A stretch of DNA of 64,000 nucleotides, from NCBI GenBank assembly GCA_003242885.1, contig QKMZ01000007.1, positions 339,146-403,145 of the forward strand, in the 5' to 3' direction. This stretch comes from Candidatus Melainabacteria bacterium (GTDB lineage Bacteria > Cyanobacteriota > Vampirovibrionia > Obscuribacterales > Obscuribacteraceae). Positions 27,574 through 35,247 of the stretch are shown here, piece after piece. The notes beneath the pieces were generated by a model, which did no database searches, was not told the DNA's origin, and saw only the letters and a list, made by a program, of their open reading frames with translations. Position 1 is the first letter of the stretch. Every line of letters starts with the position of its first letter. The position numbers were made by a program, and so were the translations under genes.

Positions 27574-28653
27574 ATGCGCCGATTCGTATTCGCAGCTTTG
27601 ATTGGAGGTTTCATCGGCTTTGCTGTGCTGCTTCAAATCGCCGCCGACAACGCCGGCTGTTGGGGATATGGCAATCTACATTTTGGAAGCATAGTAATGA
27701 TGCCTGTCACGGTGGTCAGAATCTCAGATCTGATGCATTCAGCGCGTGTACTCATTTTTCAAATGGAAATCGTAAATTCAGGATTTGAATTCTTCATCAG
27801 AGGTGCCGGCGCTGCAATTATCCTTTTGATGGTTTTCGATGTAATTGAAAAGCGCGCTAAAAGGTTGTCTATAGAGCCTCTGCTGCGTTGGACAACTGCG
27901 CATGAAGAAACTGTCTACACAACCCTTCTTTTGGCTGGCATGCTCTTTGGTTTGTACATTTTCCTGCAAATCTTGTTTTCAATAATTCAAATTTCTCATT
28001 TTGCTTTTGCCGGAATACTTGACGCCACGACCGTAGCGATTCTATTTCCATCCATTTTGTTAAACACGTTAGTGCTTGCAGCGGCGCACAAAAAGAGGTT
28101 GTTTCTCTGGCAAATTGTAAGTACAAGAAACGAAAGTTCAATCGGAAAATTGCTCTTGTCCATCATTCTTCAACTATCAATTTTTTCGCTCAGCATAGTT
28201 GTAGGAATTTATCTGATGGAAGTTTTTCAGAGTTCGCCCTTCATTGGCTCGCTTCAGTTTGGATCGTCCTACGACGCAAACCTTGCACCTGTAACCTTTA
28301 GCGTGGTTGCTAGCTCATGGTCTGCTTGCTTTATCGCTTATGTAGGTGAGGTTTTCGCCTTTGTCACTATTGCTCAAGAGCCATGGAAAATAGCGCTGAA
28401 ACGAGGATTATGCCTTGCATATTTTTCTTGCTTTTGTTTGCATTGGATACTGCCAGCTGTTTGGCTCTTTTTCTTGAGTCAGTCGATTGAAGGCGCTCTA
28501 ATTCGTCAGTCCGCATCAGACATTTTTAGAATGTGCTGCGCTTGCTCAACTTTTTCGTCAAGCTTCTTAGGCCTTTCAGTTGCTTTTGCTCCGCGATTGC
28601 GTGCGGACGGTGAAAGTGCCGGCTGTAGTTCAAGCGTCGAACCAGCCACTTAG
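27574..28653 (+). CDS. Polytopic membrane protein of unknown function
   Basis: The ATG at 27574 begins MRRFVFAALIGGFIG, the first hydrophobic helix; a TTG five codons upstream is the alternative. About eight transmembrane helices cover residues 1-340 and end in a short polar Ser/Glu tail. Cys is frequent in the last third (CLAYFSCFCLHW, FRMCCACSTF). I recognise no transporter or enzyme signature. Coding character is good and no frame disruption is seen. Confidence 0.65.
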   Translation: MRRFVFAALIGGFIGFAVLLQIAADNAGCWGYGNLHFGSIVMMPVTVVRISDLMHSARVLIFQMEIVNSGFEFFIRGAGAAIILLMVFDVIEKRAKRLSIEPLLRWTTAHEETVYTTLLLAGMLFGLYIFLQILFSIIQISHFAFAGILDATTVAILFPSILLNTLVLAAAHKKRLFLWQIVSTRNESSIGKLLLSIILQLSIFSLSIVVGIYLMEVFQSSPFIGSLQFGSSYDANLAPVTFSVVASSWSACFIAYVGEVFAFVTIAQEPWKIALKRGLCLAYFSCFCLHWILPAVWLFFLSQSIEGALIRQSASDIFRMCCACSTFSSSFLGLSVAFAPRLRADGESAGCSSSVEPAT

Positions 28654-28757
28654 CTACTCAATGTTTTAGGTAACGACTCCATAATTTCTACACAATGCTT
28701 TGATACTTTGAAAGTGATGGCAGGCACGGGCTTGCTTGTAACCGAACAGTTTCACTG

Positions 28758-28790
28758 GCGGAAGTGGTAGGCACGAACTTTCACTTCCGC
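28758..28790 (+). other. Perfect 9-bp inverted repeat upstream of the UGA-interrupted gene
   Basis: GCGGAAGTG (28758-28766) and CACTTCCGC (28782-28790) with a 15-base loop lie 35 bp before the ATG at 28826. It could be a terminator for the membrane protein upstream or an mRNA leader structure. No T-run follows. Confidence 0.45.
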
Positions 28791-28825
28791 TCCTGCGACT
28801 GTTTGGGCGAGCATTGGAGACTATT

Positions 28826-29938
28826 ATGCGTTTTATCCTTTCACTTTGTGTATTACTGGGAGTGACGTTTGTCTTCTTATCTTCGAATTCTGCCTTTGCC
28901 GAAACTGACGGCATCGGCTGGATTCCGACTTGGAAGCAAGCAATTTCTGAGGCGTCGAAGGCGCATAAGCCGATATTGTTGGTCGCTGCTGCACCTCAAT
29001 GCGCAGGCGTCTCCGGCATCTGGTGACCAGGCAAGCAAGATATGGACGAGAGGTTCTTGTCCAAGCCCAACGTAATAAAAGCCTCCCGCGATTTCGTTTG
29101 CGTCCGCATGATGACGTACGAAAGCGCTAGCGAAGCGCAATTGCTGAAAACGCTTTGGCGTCCCGACGCACCGCTGGAGAATACTGTTTTTGCGATTCTC
29201 GATCCAGACGGGCGCTCAATTGTGCGCGGTGGTCGCAGTCCGCAAATGGTTTTTCGTGACGCAGACGACATGACGACTCGCATGAACGAGATTGCTCGCT
29301 ATTACGGAAGTAATGGTGCAGCGGTTCCGAAGGACCTGCCGGCGGTTGATACCGTACGTCTTGCGGTGGACGTCGCGGCATGCGATAAACGTCCGTTGGT
29401 GATTGTTGTTGGACAAAACGATCAAGAGAGAAAACAGCTTGCTGCGCGCCTTGCACCTACTGCTTGGTCTGAGCAATTGGTTGGAAAACTTGTTTATACG
29501 ACGGGAAGTGGAACGGACCTTAGCATTATCAAAAACGCTAATCGATCCAGCGGATACATATTCGTGGCTCCTGGGTTATTTGGAACAGACGGCACCGCGT
29601 TGATGCATTTAAGTGCCAGCGCAAGCTCAAACGATCTCGCTGCTGCTTCGAAGCAAACGATAGGTATGTATCATCCTCAAGTTTTGAGCCACCATGATCA
29701 TGTTCGCTCTGGCAGGCAGAACGGTGTCCAATGGCAGAGTGCAATTCCGGTATCCGACCCTCATGATCCTCGCTCAGCTGGCGCTTCGCAAAACGTAGGT
29801 CCTCATGGTTTTGGTCATCCCTCAGGACCCCCTTCGAGTGCCGGTCGCCCCGGCGGTGGATTCGGTGGCGGAAGTTATGGTGCGCAGTATGGGTCGCCTA
29901 GCACCAGGCGGCAAACGTACATTCAAGAGTACCGGTAG
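28826..29938 (+). CDS. Exported thioredoxin-like protein interrupted by in-frame UGA (selenoprotein candidate or nonsense mutation)
   Basis: The ATG at 28826 has GGAG about 7 bases upstream and encodes a Sec signal ending SAFA. A thioredoxin-like start follows (WKQAISEASKAHKPILLVAA). The frame meets TGA at 29024-29026 within SGIW-stop-PGKQDMDERFL and continues without a frame change for 304 more codons, so both halves form one gene of 371 codons counting the UGA and the stop. The UGA directly follows a Trp and precedes PGKQDM, where WCxxCK-M occurs in thioredoxin-like families. Cys is absent at the second position. The C-terminus is Gly/Pro-rich. If not recoded, translation stops after 66 residues. 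Confidence 0.6.
29044..29062 (+). promoter_or_regulatory. SECIS-like hairpin downstream of the UGA
   Basis: GGACGAGA (29044-29051) pairs with TCTTGTCC (29055-29062) over 8 bp including one G-U pair, leaving loop GGU. The loop begins with G about 25 nt after the UGA. Bacterial SECIS elements are described as a short stem with a small apical loop carrying G in its first positions, about 16-37 nt downstream of the UGA, so the geometry fits. It lies inside codons for DERFLS, so protein-level constraint could also explain it. Confidence 0.4.
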
Positions 29939-29959
29939 CGCAGGCGGTATCAGTTGGGG

Positions 29960-30892
29960 CTATTTGCCAAGATACCACTCGATGATTCTCGCGAGAATGT
30001 TTGGCAATTCTTCTCGCTTATCTCTTCCTGTGCCAATCGTCATGCCGTGGTTTGCTCCATCGATTCGTTCGTATTTAGCTTCGCGACCATGTGTTGTTAG
30101 TTCTGCGCGCATCACATCAAACGATGCTACGGGCACAGACGTATCAGCTGTTCCGTGTACCAAATATGCTTTTGTTTTGCAGTGCAAGAGATCATCGATT
30201 GACGAGCTTGCGAGGAAGGATGACCATCTATTAAAAGGATGGCCCCATGCAGTTTTCGTAATGCTATGTGGGTCTGCTTTTATCTTCTCCCATGTTTGAT
30301 AAACTCTCTCCACCTGCTGGCTTGAGTCTTGTTTTTGCTGCTCTGCGCCAGATGCGTTGTAAGACATGTCAAACAATTGAGTAGGTCCACCTCCAGCAAG
30401 ACTTGCGACGTGCGTCACCGCTGAATTCGAGCGCGCAAGGTGTGTCGCAACCTGACCGCCATCCGAATGACCAATCACGAGCAGCTTGCTTTTATCGAAT
30501 TCTGGACTGTTGCGCAGTGCCGATAGCGCTGCATTGTTAGCTTCTGTCCAACGGTCGAGTGTGTACTCTTTCAAAAACTCTTCGGTGCTGTTTAATCGTG
30601 GACTGAAGAGTTTTGCGCCGGGTTTTTCAACAATAACAAGCCGTGCTCGATTGTTAATACCCTTTAGAATGCTGTCGGTTGGCATCGAGACAAAGAAGGT
30701 AATTTTTCGTCCGAATTTATCGCCAGATTGATAGATCCTATAGTCGCTTTGTCCGCACTTGAATATTGGAGGTCCCTTCGGCGCCGCGGCACTATCTTTA
30801 GCTTCTGCAATTGGAAGCGAAAATGCTGCAAACAATGACAGCAGGCAAGAACCGAATAGGACTTTGGGATGCCTGTTGAAAAGTGGATGCAT
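29960..30892 (-). CDS. Exported alpha/beta hydrolase
   Basis: The internal ATG at 30892 (MHPLFNRHPKVLFG) starts a convincing signal peptide with cleavage near AEAKD; the 40-codon upstream extension is not signal-like. The mature protein has nucleophile GHSDGGQVA, acidic residue in VHGTADTSVPV and His in GANHGMTIG, forming a complete serine-hydrolase triad. The fold is that of dienelactone-hydrolase/peptidase S9-like esterases. It is convergent with the UGA-interrupted gene (21 bp between stops) and divergent from polX. Substrate unknown. Confidence 0.82.
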   Translation of the reverse strand: MHPLFNRHPKVLFGSCLLSLFAAFSLPIAEAKDSAAAPKGPPIFKCGQSDYRIYQSGDKFGRKITFFVSMPTDSILKGINNRARLVIVEKPGAKLFSPRLNSTEEFLKEYTLDRWTEANNAALSALRNSPEFDKSKLLVIGHSDGGQVATHLARSNSAVTHVASLAGGGPTQLFDMSYNASGAEQQKQDSSQQVERVYQTWEKIKADPHSITKTAWGHPFNRWSSFLASSSIDDLLHCKTKAYLVHGTADTSVPVASFDVMRAELTTHGREAKYERIDGANHGMTIGTGRDKREELPNILARIIEWYLGK

Positions 30893-31071
30893 GACGAAGC
30901 TCCAGATGTACGCTTTGCAAATTGTATTGAGTTGGCAACCGCAACGCCTTAAATTGTTTCTCGATGTTGAATAGAACGGGAACCCTGAGGATGGGTTGAC
31001 TCCATTTTTCATTTGCTTTGGAACTTTGAAAGGTTCGCTCTGTCTTCGTTGAGAGACAGGAGACTCCCGGC

Positions 31072-32775
31072 ATGCCGGATAAGTACGAAATTGCCAATTA
31101 TTTGCGCGAAACAGGTTTGTTGCTCAGTGCCAAGGGCGAAAACCAATTCAAAGCCCGCGCGTACCTGCGAGGTGCAAAGGCTATTGAGGCCACACAAGCT
31201 GATATCGGCAAGTTGATAAAAAACGACTTGCTCACCTCGATACCCGGCATTGGCGAGTCTCTAGCAAAGACCATCGCAGAGATTTACCAGTCGGGTGAGT
31301 CAAAGTATTTGGGGCGTTTGAAAAATGAAGTGCCCGAAGGGACGATAGAACTTTCGCGGATTCCTGGTCTCACTCTTGAAAAAATTGAGAAACTTACTAG
31401 TGCTCTTGGTGTGCACACAATTGCGGAGCTGGAGAAGGCCTGCGTGGAAGAGCGGGTGAGACTTGTGCCTGGATTTGCAGCGCGCAGTGAAAGAGCACTC
31501 CTCGGAAAAATTCAGCGAATGAAGTTGCGGACTTCCGCTATCCTTCTGGTTGATGCTTTGGAAACCGCTGAAGAAATTATTTCCTATATGCGCTCTTCAG
31601 TGCGCGGCTTGGATATTGAGGTAACGGGTGACGTTCGGCGTTGGCACGAAGCAGTCGACAAAATTCAGTTCGTTGGGAAACCCAAAAAGGTTTCCTCCGC
31701 CATTGAGGCATTTAAGAAATTTCCTCTTGTTGTTGAGGTCATTGAGAGTAGAGACGATTTTGTCTCAGCAAAACTATTCAATGAACTCATAGTTGAATTG
31801 TTCATCGCCCAGAACATGCCTCTGAAGTTGCTGGAAACCACAAGCCCTGCCCACTTTTTGCATTTGCAACGATTGGCAAAACGCAAGAATTTTAGTTTGA
31901 GCGATGCCGAGTTTAAAACCAAAACACGTCATATCGAAATCGTTTCTGAGGCAGATGTTTATGAAAAGCTAGGCTTGGCTTTTGTACCGCCCGAACTGCG
32001 AGAAGATGATGGTGAGATTGAACTTGCTCGCAAGGACGACTTCTCTGACTTACTAGAAATTGAAGATATTCAAGGCATGACTCATTGCCACAGCACTTAC
32101 TCAGACGGACGGCATTCCATAGAGCAAATGGCACGTGCTGCTGAGCGTATGGGAATGAAGTATATAACCATTACGGACCATTCTCCCACCGCGCATTATG
32201 CGGGTGGTTTAACGGTCGATCGCCTGAAAGAGCAGTGGGAGGAGATCGAGCGCGTTCAAGAGAAAGTGAAGATCAAGCTGTTGAAAGGAACTGAATGCGA
32301 CATTCTCGCAGACGGTGCGCTAGATTATCCTGACGAAATTCTTGAACAGTTTGATGTGATCATTGCAAGTATCCATTCGCGATATAAGCAAGATGAGCCG
32401 CGTATGACAAAGCGATTACTCAATGGATTGCGTAATCCGCATTTTAAGATTTGGGGACATCCACTTGGACGCCTAGTCCTAAGGCGTGATCCGATTCCTT
32501 GCGATGTCGAGAAGATTTTGGAAGCCATTCAAGATTCTCCTGTAGCTATTGAAATTAACGGAGATCCCTATCGGCTGGACTTGGCACCAAACTGGGCAAA
32601 GCTCGCCAGAGAAATGGGTTTTAAGTTTGTGATCTCTACTGACGCTCACGCAACGTCGGATTTGCAAAATTTGCCTTTTGGGATATACCAAGCAAGACGG
32701 GCTGGTATTCGAAAATCGCAAGTGTTGAATGCTCAGAATTTTTTGACATTTCGGAAAGCAGTAAGACCAGCGTAG
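31072..32775 (+). CDS. polX: PolX-family protein with PHP exonuclease domain; polymerase site degenerate
   Basis: 567 residues with PolX order. The N-terminal helix-hairpin-helix region (about 1-140) includes LTSIPGIGESLAKTIAEIY and SRIPGLTLEKIEKL. A nucleotidyltransferase-like middle covers 140-330. The PHP domain (about 335-567) has THCHSTYSDG, TITDHS, GTECDI, SIHSRY, WGHPLGR and STDAHA, the metal-binding motifs for 3'-5' exonuclease. In the polymerase part, where active PolX has GSxRRxKETxGDxD, this protein reads GDVRRWHEAVDKIQF, so the two catalytic Asp appear as Lys and Gln, and the third is VELFI. Synthesis is probably lost. It is followed after 21 bp by a DNA ligase. Confidence 0.88.
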   Translation: MPDKYEIANYLRETGLLLSAKGENQFKARAYLRGAKAIEATQADIGKLIKNDLLTSIPGIGESLAKTIAEIYQSGESKYLGRLKNEVPEGTIELSRIPGLTLEKIEKLTSALGVHTIAELEKACVEERVRLVPGFAARSERALLGKIQRMKLRTSAILLVDALETAEEIISYMRSSVRGLDIEVTGDVRRWHEAVDKIQFVGKPKKVSSAIEAFKKFPLVVEVIESRDDFVSAKLFNELIVELFIAQNMPLKLLETTSPAHFLHLQRLAKRKNFSLSDAEFKTKTRHIEIVSEADVYEKLGLAFVPPELREDDGEIELARKDDFSDLLEIEDIQGMTHCHSTYSDGRHSIEQMARAAERMGMKYITITDHSPTAHYAGGLTVDRLKEQWEEIERVQEKVKIKLLKGTECDILADGALDYPDEILEQFDVIIASIHSRYKQDEPRMTKRLLNGLRNPHFKIWGHPLGRLVLRRDPIPCDVEKILEAIQDSPVAIEINGDPYRLDLAPNWAKLAREMGFKFVISTDAHATSDLQNLPFGIYQARRAGIRKSQVLNAQNFLTFRKAVRPA

Positions 32776-32796
32776 TTATTCACGGGGCTAATAGTA

Positions 32797-33942
32797 ATGC
32801 CAGTTGCCAAATCAACAACCTCTAAGACTAAAGCCACTAAGAGGTCTAAGTCACCTAAATCACTAAATTCTTCGAAGGGTGAAACTCCTACCAAGAGTTC
32901 GATTCCTGCTAAGAGATCGACGAATAGGAACTCGTCTATTCAGAATTCGAAGTTGAGTTATGAGTATGCGCCGATGGAAGCTCTTCTACAGGATAAATTA
33001 CCGGCGGGTGATAAGTGGCAGTATGAACCGAAGTGGGATGGATTTCGGTGTATTGCCTTTCGCGATGGAGATGAGATCGAGCTGCGTTCTAAAAGTGGTC
33101 AATCTCTGAGTAGATATTTTCCTGAGGTCGTTGAGTCGCTTTCAAAATTAAACGCAGATAAATTTGTGCTTGATGGCGAGTTGGTTATTCCGGTCGGAAG
33201 CATTTTTTCATTTGACGATCTTTTGCAGCGTATACATCCGGCAGAGAGTCGCGTCCGTAAGTTGTCTGTGGAATTTCCTGCCTCATACATAGTATTCGAT
33301 CTTCTGAGTTCGGACGATGGAGAAAACCTGACGTCGCTGAGTTTGAGAAGCAGGCGTCAAAAATTGGAGAAATTCGCTGGCAAATATTTGAAGAATCATA
33401 GAACGATTACTCTAAGCCCAGTAGTTTATGACATTAAGGATGCGAATGAGTGGCTAAGCAATTCTGGCGCCATAATAGACGGTGTTATTGCCAAAGACGT
33501 TGATCTTCCATATCAAACCGGCAATCGCAAAGGGATGGTTAAAGTCAAAAGGATGCGCACAGCGGACTGCGTTGTCGGTGGTTTTCGTTATGGCTCTAAT
33601 TCAAAAGTAGTTGGGTCGCTTTTGCTTGGTCTCTATGATGATGAAGGTGGTTTGCATCACGTTGGTTTCACTTCATCAATTTCAGCAAGTGAGAAAAAGG
33701 AATTGACTGAAAAACTGGAAAGTTTGAAAGCGGACTCTTCTTTTACTGAAAATGTCCCTGGTGCACCCAGTCGATGGAGTAATGAGAGAAGCGCTGAATG
33801 GGTGCCGCTAAAGCCTAAGCTTGTGGTCGAGGTCCGTTATGACCACGTGACCGGTGGACGTTTTCGCCATGGGACGAAATTGATGCGTTGGCGACCGGAC
33901 AAAAAGCCGAAGCAATGCACTATGGAGCAAATCGAAGCTTAA
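32797..33942 (+). CDS. ATP-dependent DNA ligase (LigC-like)
   Basis: 381 residues. After ~45 basic Lys/Thr/Ser residues, the adenylation domain begins with LQDKLPAGDKWQYEPKWDGFR, where K79 in KWDG is the expected AMP-accepting lysine. Later motifs are ELRSKSG, VLDGELVI, SYIVFDLLS, DGVIAKD and MVKVKRMR. The C-terminal OB-fold (about 260-370) includes VEVRYDHVTGGRFRHGT. Length and motif spacing match stand-alone LigC rather than LigD. Together with polX upstream it forms a small repair operon; no Ku is visible in the window. Confidence 0.88.
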   Translation: MPVAKSTTSKTKATKRSKSPKSLNSSKGETPTKSSIPAKRSTNRNSSIQNSKLSYEYAPMEALLQDKLPAGDKWQYEPKWDGFRCIAFRDGDEIELRSKSGQSLSRYFPEVVESLSKLNADKFVLDGELVIPVGSIFSFDDLLQRIHPAESRVRKLSVEFPASYIVFDLLSSDDGENLTSLSLRSRRQKLEKFAGKYLKNHRTITLSPVVYDIKDANEWLSNSGAIIDGVIAKDVDLPYQTGNRKGMVKVKRMRTADCVVGGFRYGSNSKVVGSLLLGLYDDEGGLHHVGFTSSISASEKKELTEKLESLKADSSFTENVPGAPSRWSNERSAEWVPLKPKLVVEVRYDHVTGGRFRHGTKLMRWRPDKKPKQCTMEQIEA

Positions 33943-34036
33943 GTTCAAATTCTCTAAATCTAGGAACCATAGGACCTTCGAGCAGTCTGTACATTCAGTA
34001 GGATGGGAGCGGAATTTTCGCTATTTCTTCTGCGTA

Positions 34037-34071
34037 CCGCTAGCTGAAGCCGAATAGCGTCAAGCTAGCGG
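34037..34071 (+). other. Inverted repeat in ligase-pilus gap
   Basis: CCGCTAGCT (34037-34045) and AGCTAGCGG (34063-34071) are perfect 9-bp arms around a 17-base loop. It lies 95 bp after the ligase stop and may end that transcript, although no T-run follows. Confidence 0.4.
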
Positions 34072-34097
34072 ACCATCCAAAATTTCTAATCTGTGGA

Positions 34098-34129
34098 TTT
34101 GTAAAGGCATTCCATAATTGGTTTACAAA
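34098..34129 (+). promoter_or_regulatory. Candidate operator 1 upstream of the pilus operon
   Basis: TTTGTAAA and TTTACAAA are perfect 8-bp arms separated by 16 bases that include CATAATTGG. A second related element lies 107 bp downstream; see 34205-34239. Confidence 0.4.
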
Positions 34130-34204
34130 TCGAACCGCTCAGAATCAACTGTTCAGGCGATAGTGCACTGAAACTGTCTTAGTCGCGCTTTCTGCATTAA
34201 CAAC

Positions 34205-34239
34205 GAATTGTAAGCGTCTCCACAATTGCCTTACAATTC
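34205..34239 (+). promoter_or_regulatory. Candidate operator 2 upstream of the pilus operon
   Basis: GAATTGTAAG and CTTACAATTC are perfect 10-bp arms separated by 15 bases that include CACAATTGC. It shares the TTGTAA...CAATTG-like core...TTACAA layout with element 1. A TATGAT box at 34278-34283 follows before the first pilus gene, so these sites could control it. The rest of the 376-bp gap has nothing clear. Confidence 0.42.
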
Positions 34240-34318
34240 TCATGTCGTGAAACTCTAGACGGAGAGCGCCTTTTAGGTATGATGGAAAGTATATTCATCG
34301 CACTGCGAGGCTAAAACT

Positions 34319-34801
34319 TTGTTGCGCTCTCGAAAAGGCACAGCCATAAGTGAGTTCGCTCCAGGACTTTTTTTGCTGCTCATGTTCGGTCTATTTCCGG
34401 TTGTTGACGCAGTTTGCATCGGTATCGATTATGGTTCTGCGCGTTATCTCAATGAATTGCAATTGAGAGAAGCACAAAAACTGCCTCGCTCAAAGGCGAT
34501 TGATATGAATGGATCCGTTATCAGCGGAATACCTGATGCCTGGCGTCACACTTTGCTTGGTGGTCTGGCAGTGACCGATCAAAAGGTGGTGACGAAAATC
34601 GATTATGTTCCTGTCCCATGGCAACCAGTAGGCAGCAATCAAACAGTCAACTTCTGGTTTGTCAGCATTGCCACCACAACTACCTTCAGACCGCCCCTTC
34701 CGATTTTCCTTTTCAACGGTGTTCCTGGGCTCGGCGCGCCTATTACCTTTTCGGTGGTTGGACGACGCCCTGTTGAGAATAATCGTTTCTTGAATGAATG
34801 A
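34319..34801 (+). CDS. TadE-like pilus assembly protein
   Basis: 160 residues. The short N-terminal motif RSRKGTAISEFAPGLFLLLMFGLFPV, a basic start followed by one hydrophobic helix with Glu near its beginning, is the pseudopilin-like signature of TadE/TadF proteins. The rest is a small extracytoplasmic domain. The start is TTG (34319, or the next codon) with GAGG upstream. First gene of a four-gene operon of Tad/Flp-type minor pilins. Confidence 0.7.
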   Translation: MLRSRKGTAISEFAPGLFLLLMFGLFPVVDAVCIGIDYGSARYLNELQLREAQKLPRSKAIDMNGSVISGIPDAWRHTLLGGLAVTDQKVVTKIDYVPVPWQPVGSNQTVNFWFVSIATTTTFRPPLPIFLFNGVPGLGAPITFSVVGRRPVENNRFLNE

Positions 34802-34824
34802 GTTTATCGATATAAAAGAGTAAT

Positions 34825-35238
34825 TTGTCGAATCAGATGAATAAAAGAAGAAGCAAGGGCAACGCCCTAATAGAGTCGATTGTAGGAGTTGGCATAGTTT
34901 TTGTCCCTCTCGTGCTGTTTGCTGCGGATTTAGCTGTTATGTTTCACGCGGCGCACGCAAACGAAGAATTCGCTGAGCAATTAGCTCGATTGTGTTCAAC
35001 TTTGCCAGATCAAGCTAATGCAGCAAAGGCTTGTACCGACGTGGTTAAGCAGTATCGTTTACCTGCAAACATCTCCAAATTGGAGTTTAGCAATCTGGTT
35101 TTCGACGCCGGATTACAGGAAGTTTCGCTCACTACCTCAATGATTGTTTCAATGCCAGTGCCCTTTCCTGGCTACGAGCGTATAACTGTTTCCGCCAACG
35201 TGAAGCAGCCTATTGTTTCTGTCCCCGTTGCGCGCTGA
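34825..35238 (+). CDS. TadE/TadF-like pilus assembly protein
   Basis: 137 residues with the same architecture: RRSKGNALIESIVGVGIVFVPLVLFAADLAV, where Glu in ALIES sits at the conserved position at the start of the single membrane helix. The C-terminal part is a small soluble domain with one Cys pair possible (C-STLP, ACTDV). The TTG at 34825 or the ATG at 34837 may be used. Spacing to neighbours is 23 bp and 9 bp, so it is clearly in the operon. Confidence 0.72.
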   Translation: MSNQMNKRRSKGNALIESIVGVGIVFVPLVLFAADLAVMFHAAHANEEFAEQLARLCSTLPDQANAAKACTDVVKQYRLPANISKLEFSNLVFDAGLQEVSLTTSMIVSMPVPFPGYERITVSANVKQPIVSVPVAR

Positions 35239-35247
35239 GGAAATAAC

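Noticed and set aside
31072..33942. NHEJ operon
   Set aside because: Only PolX-like and ligase genes are present. Ku and a LigD polymerase are not seen in the window.
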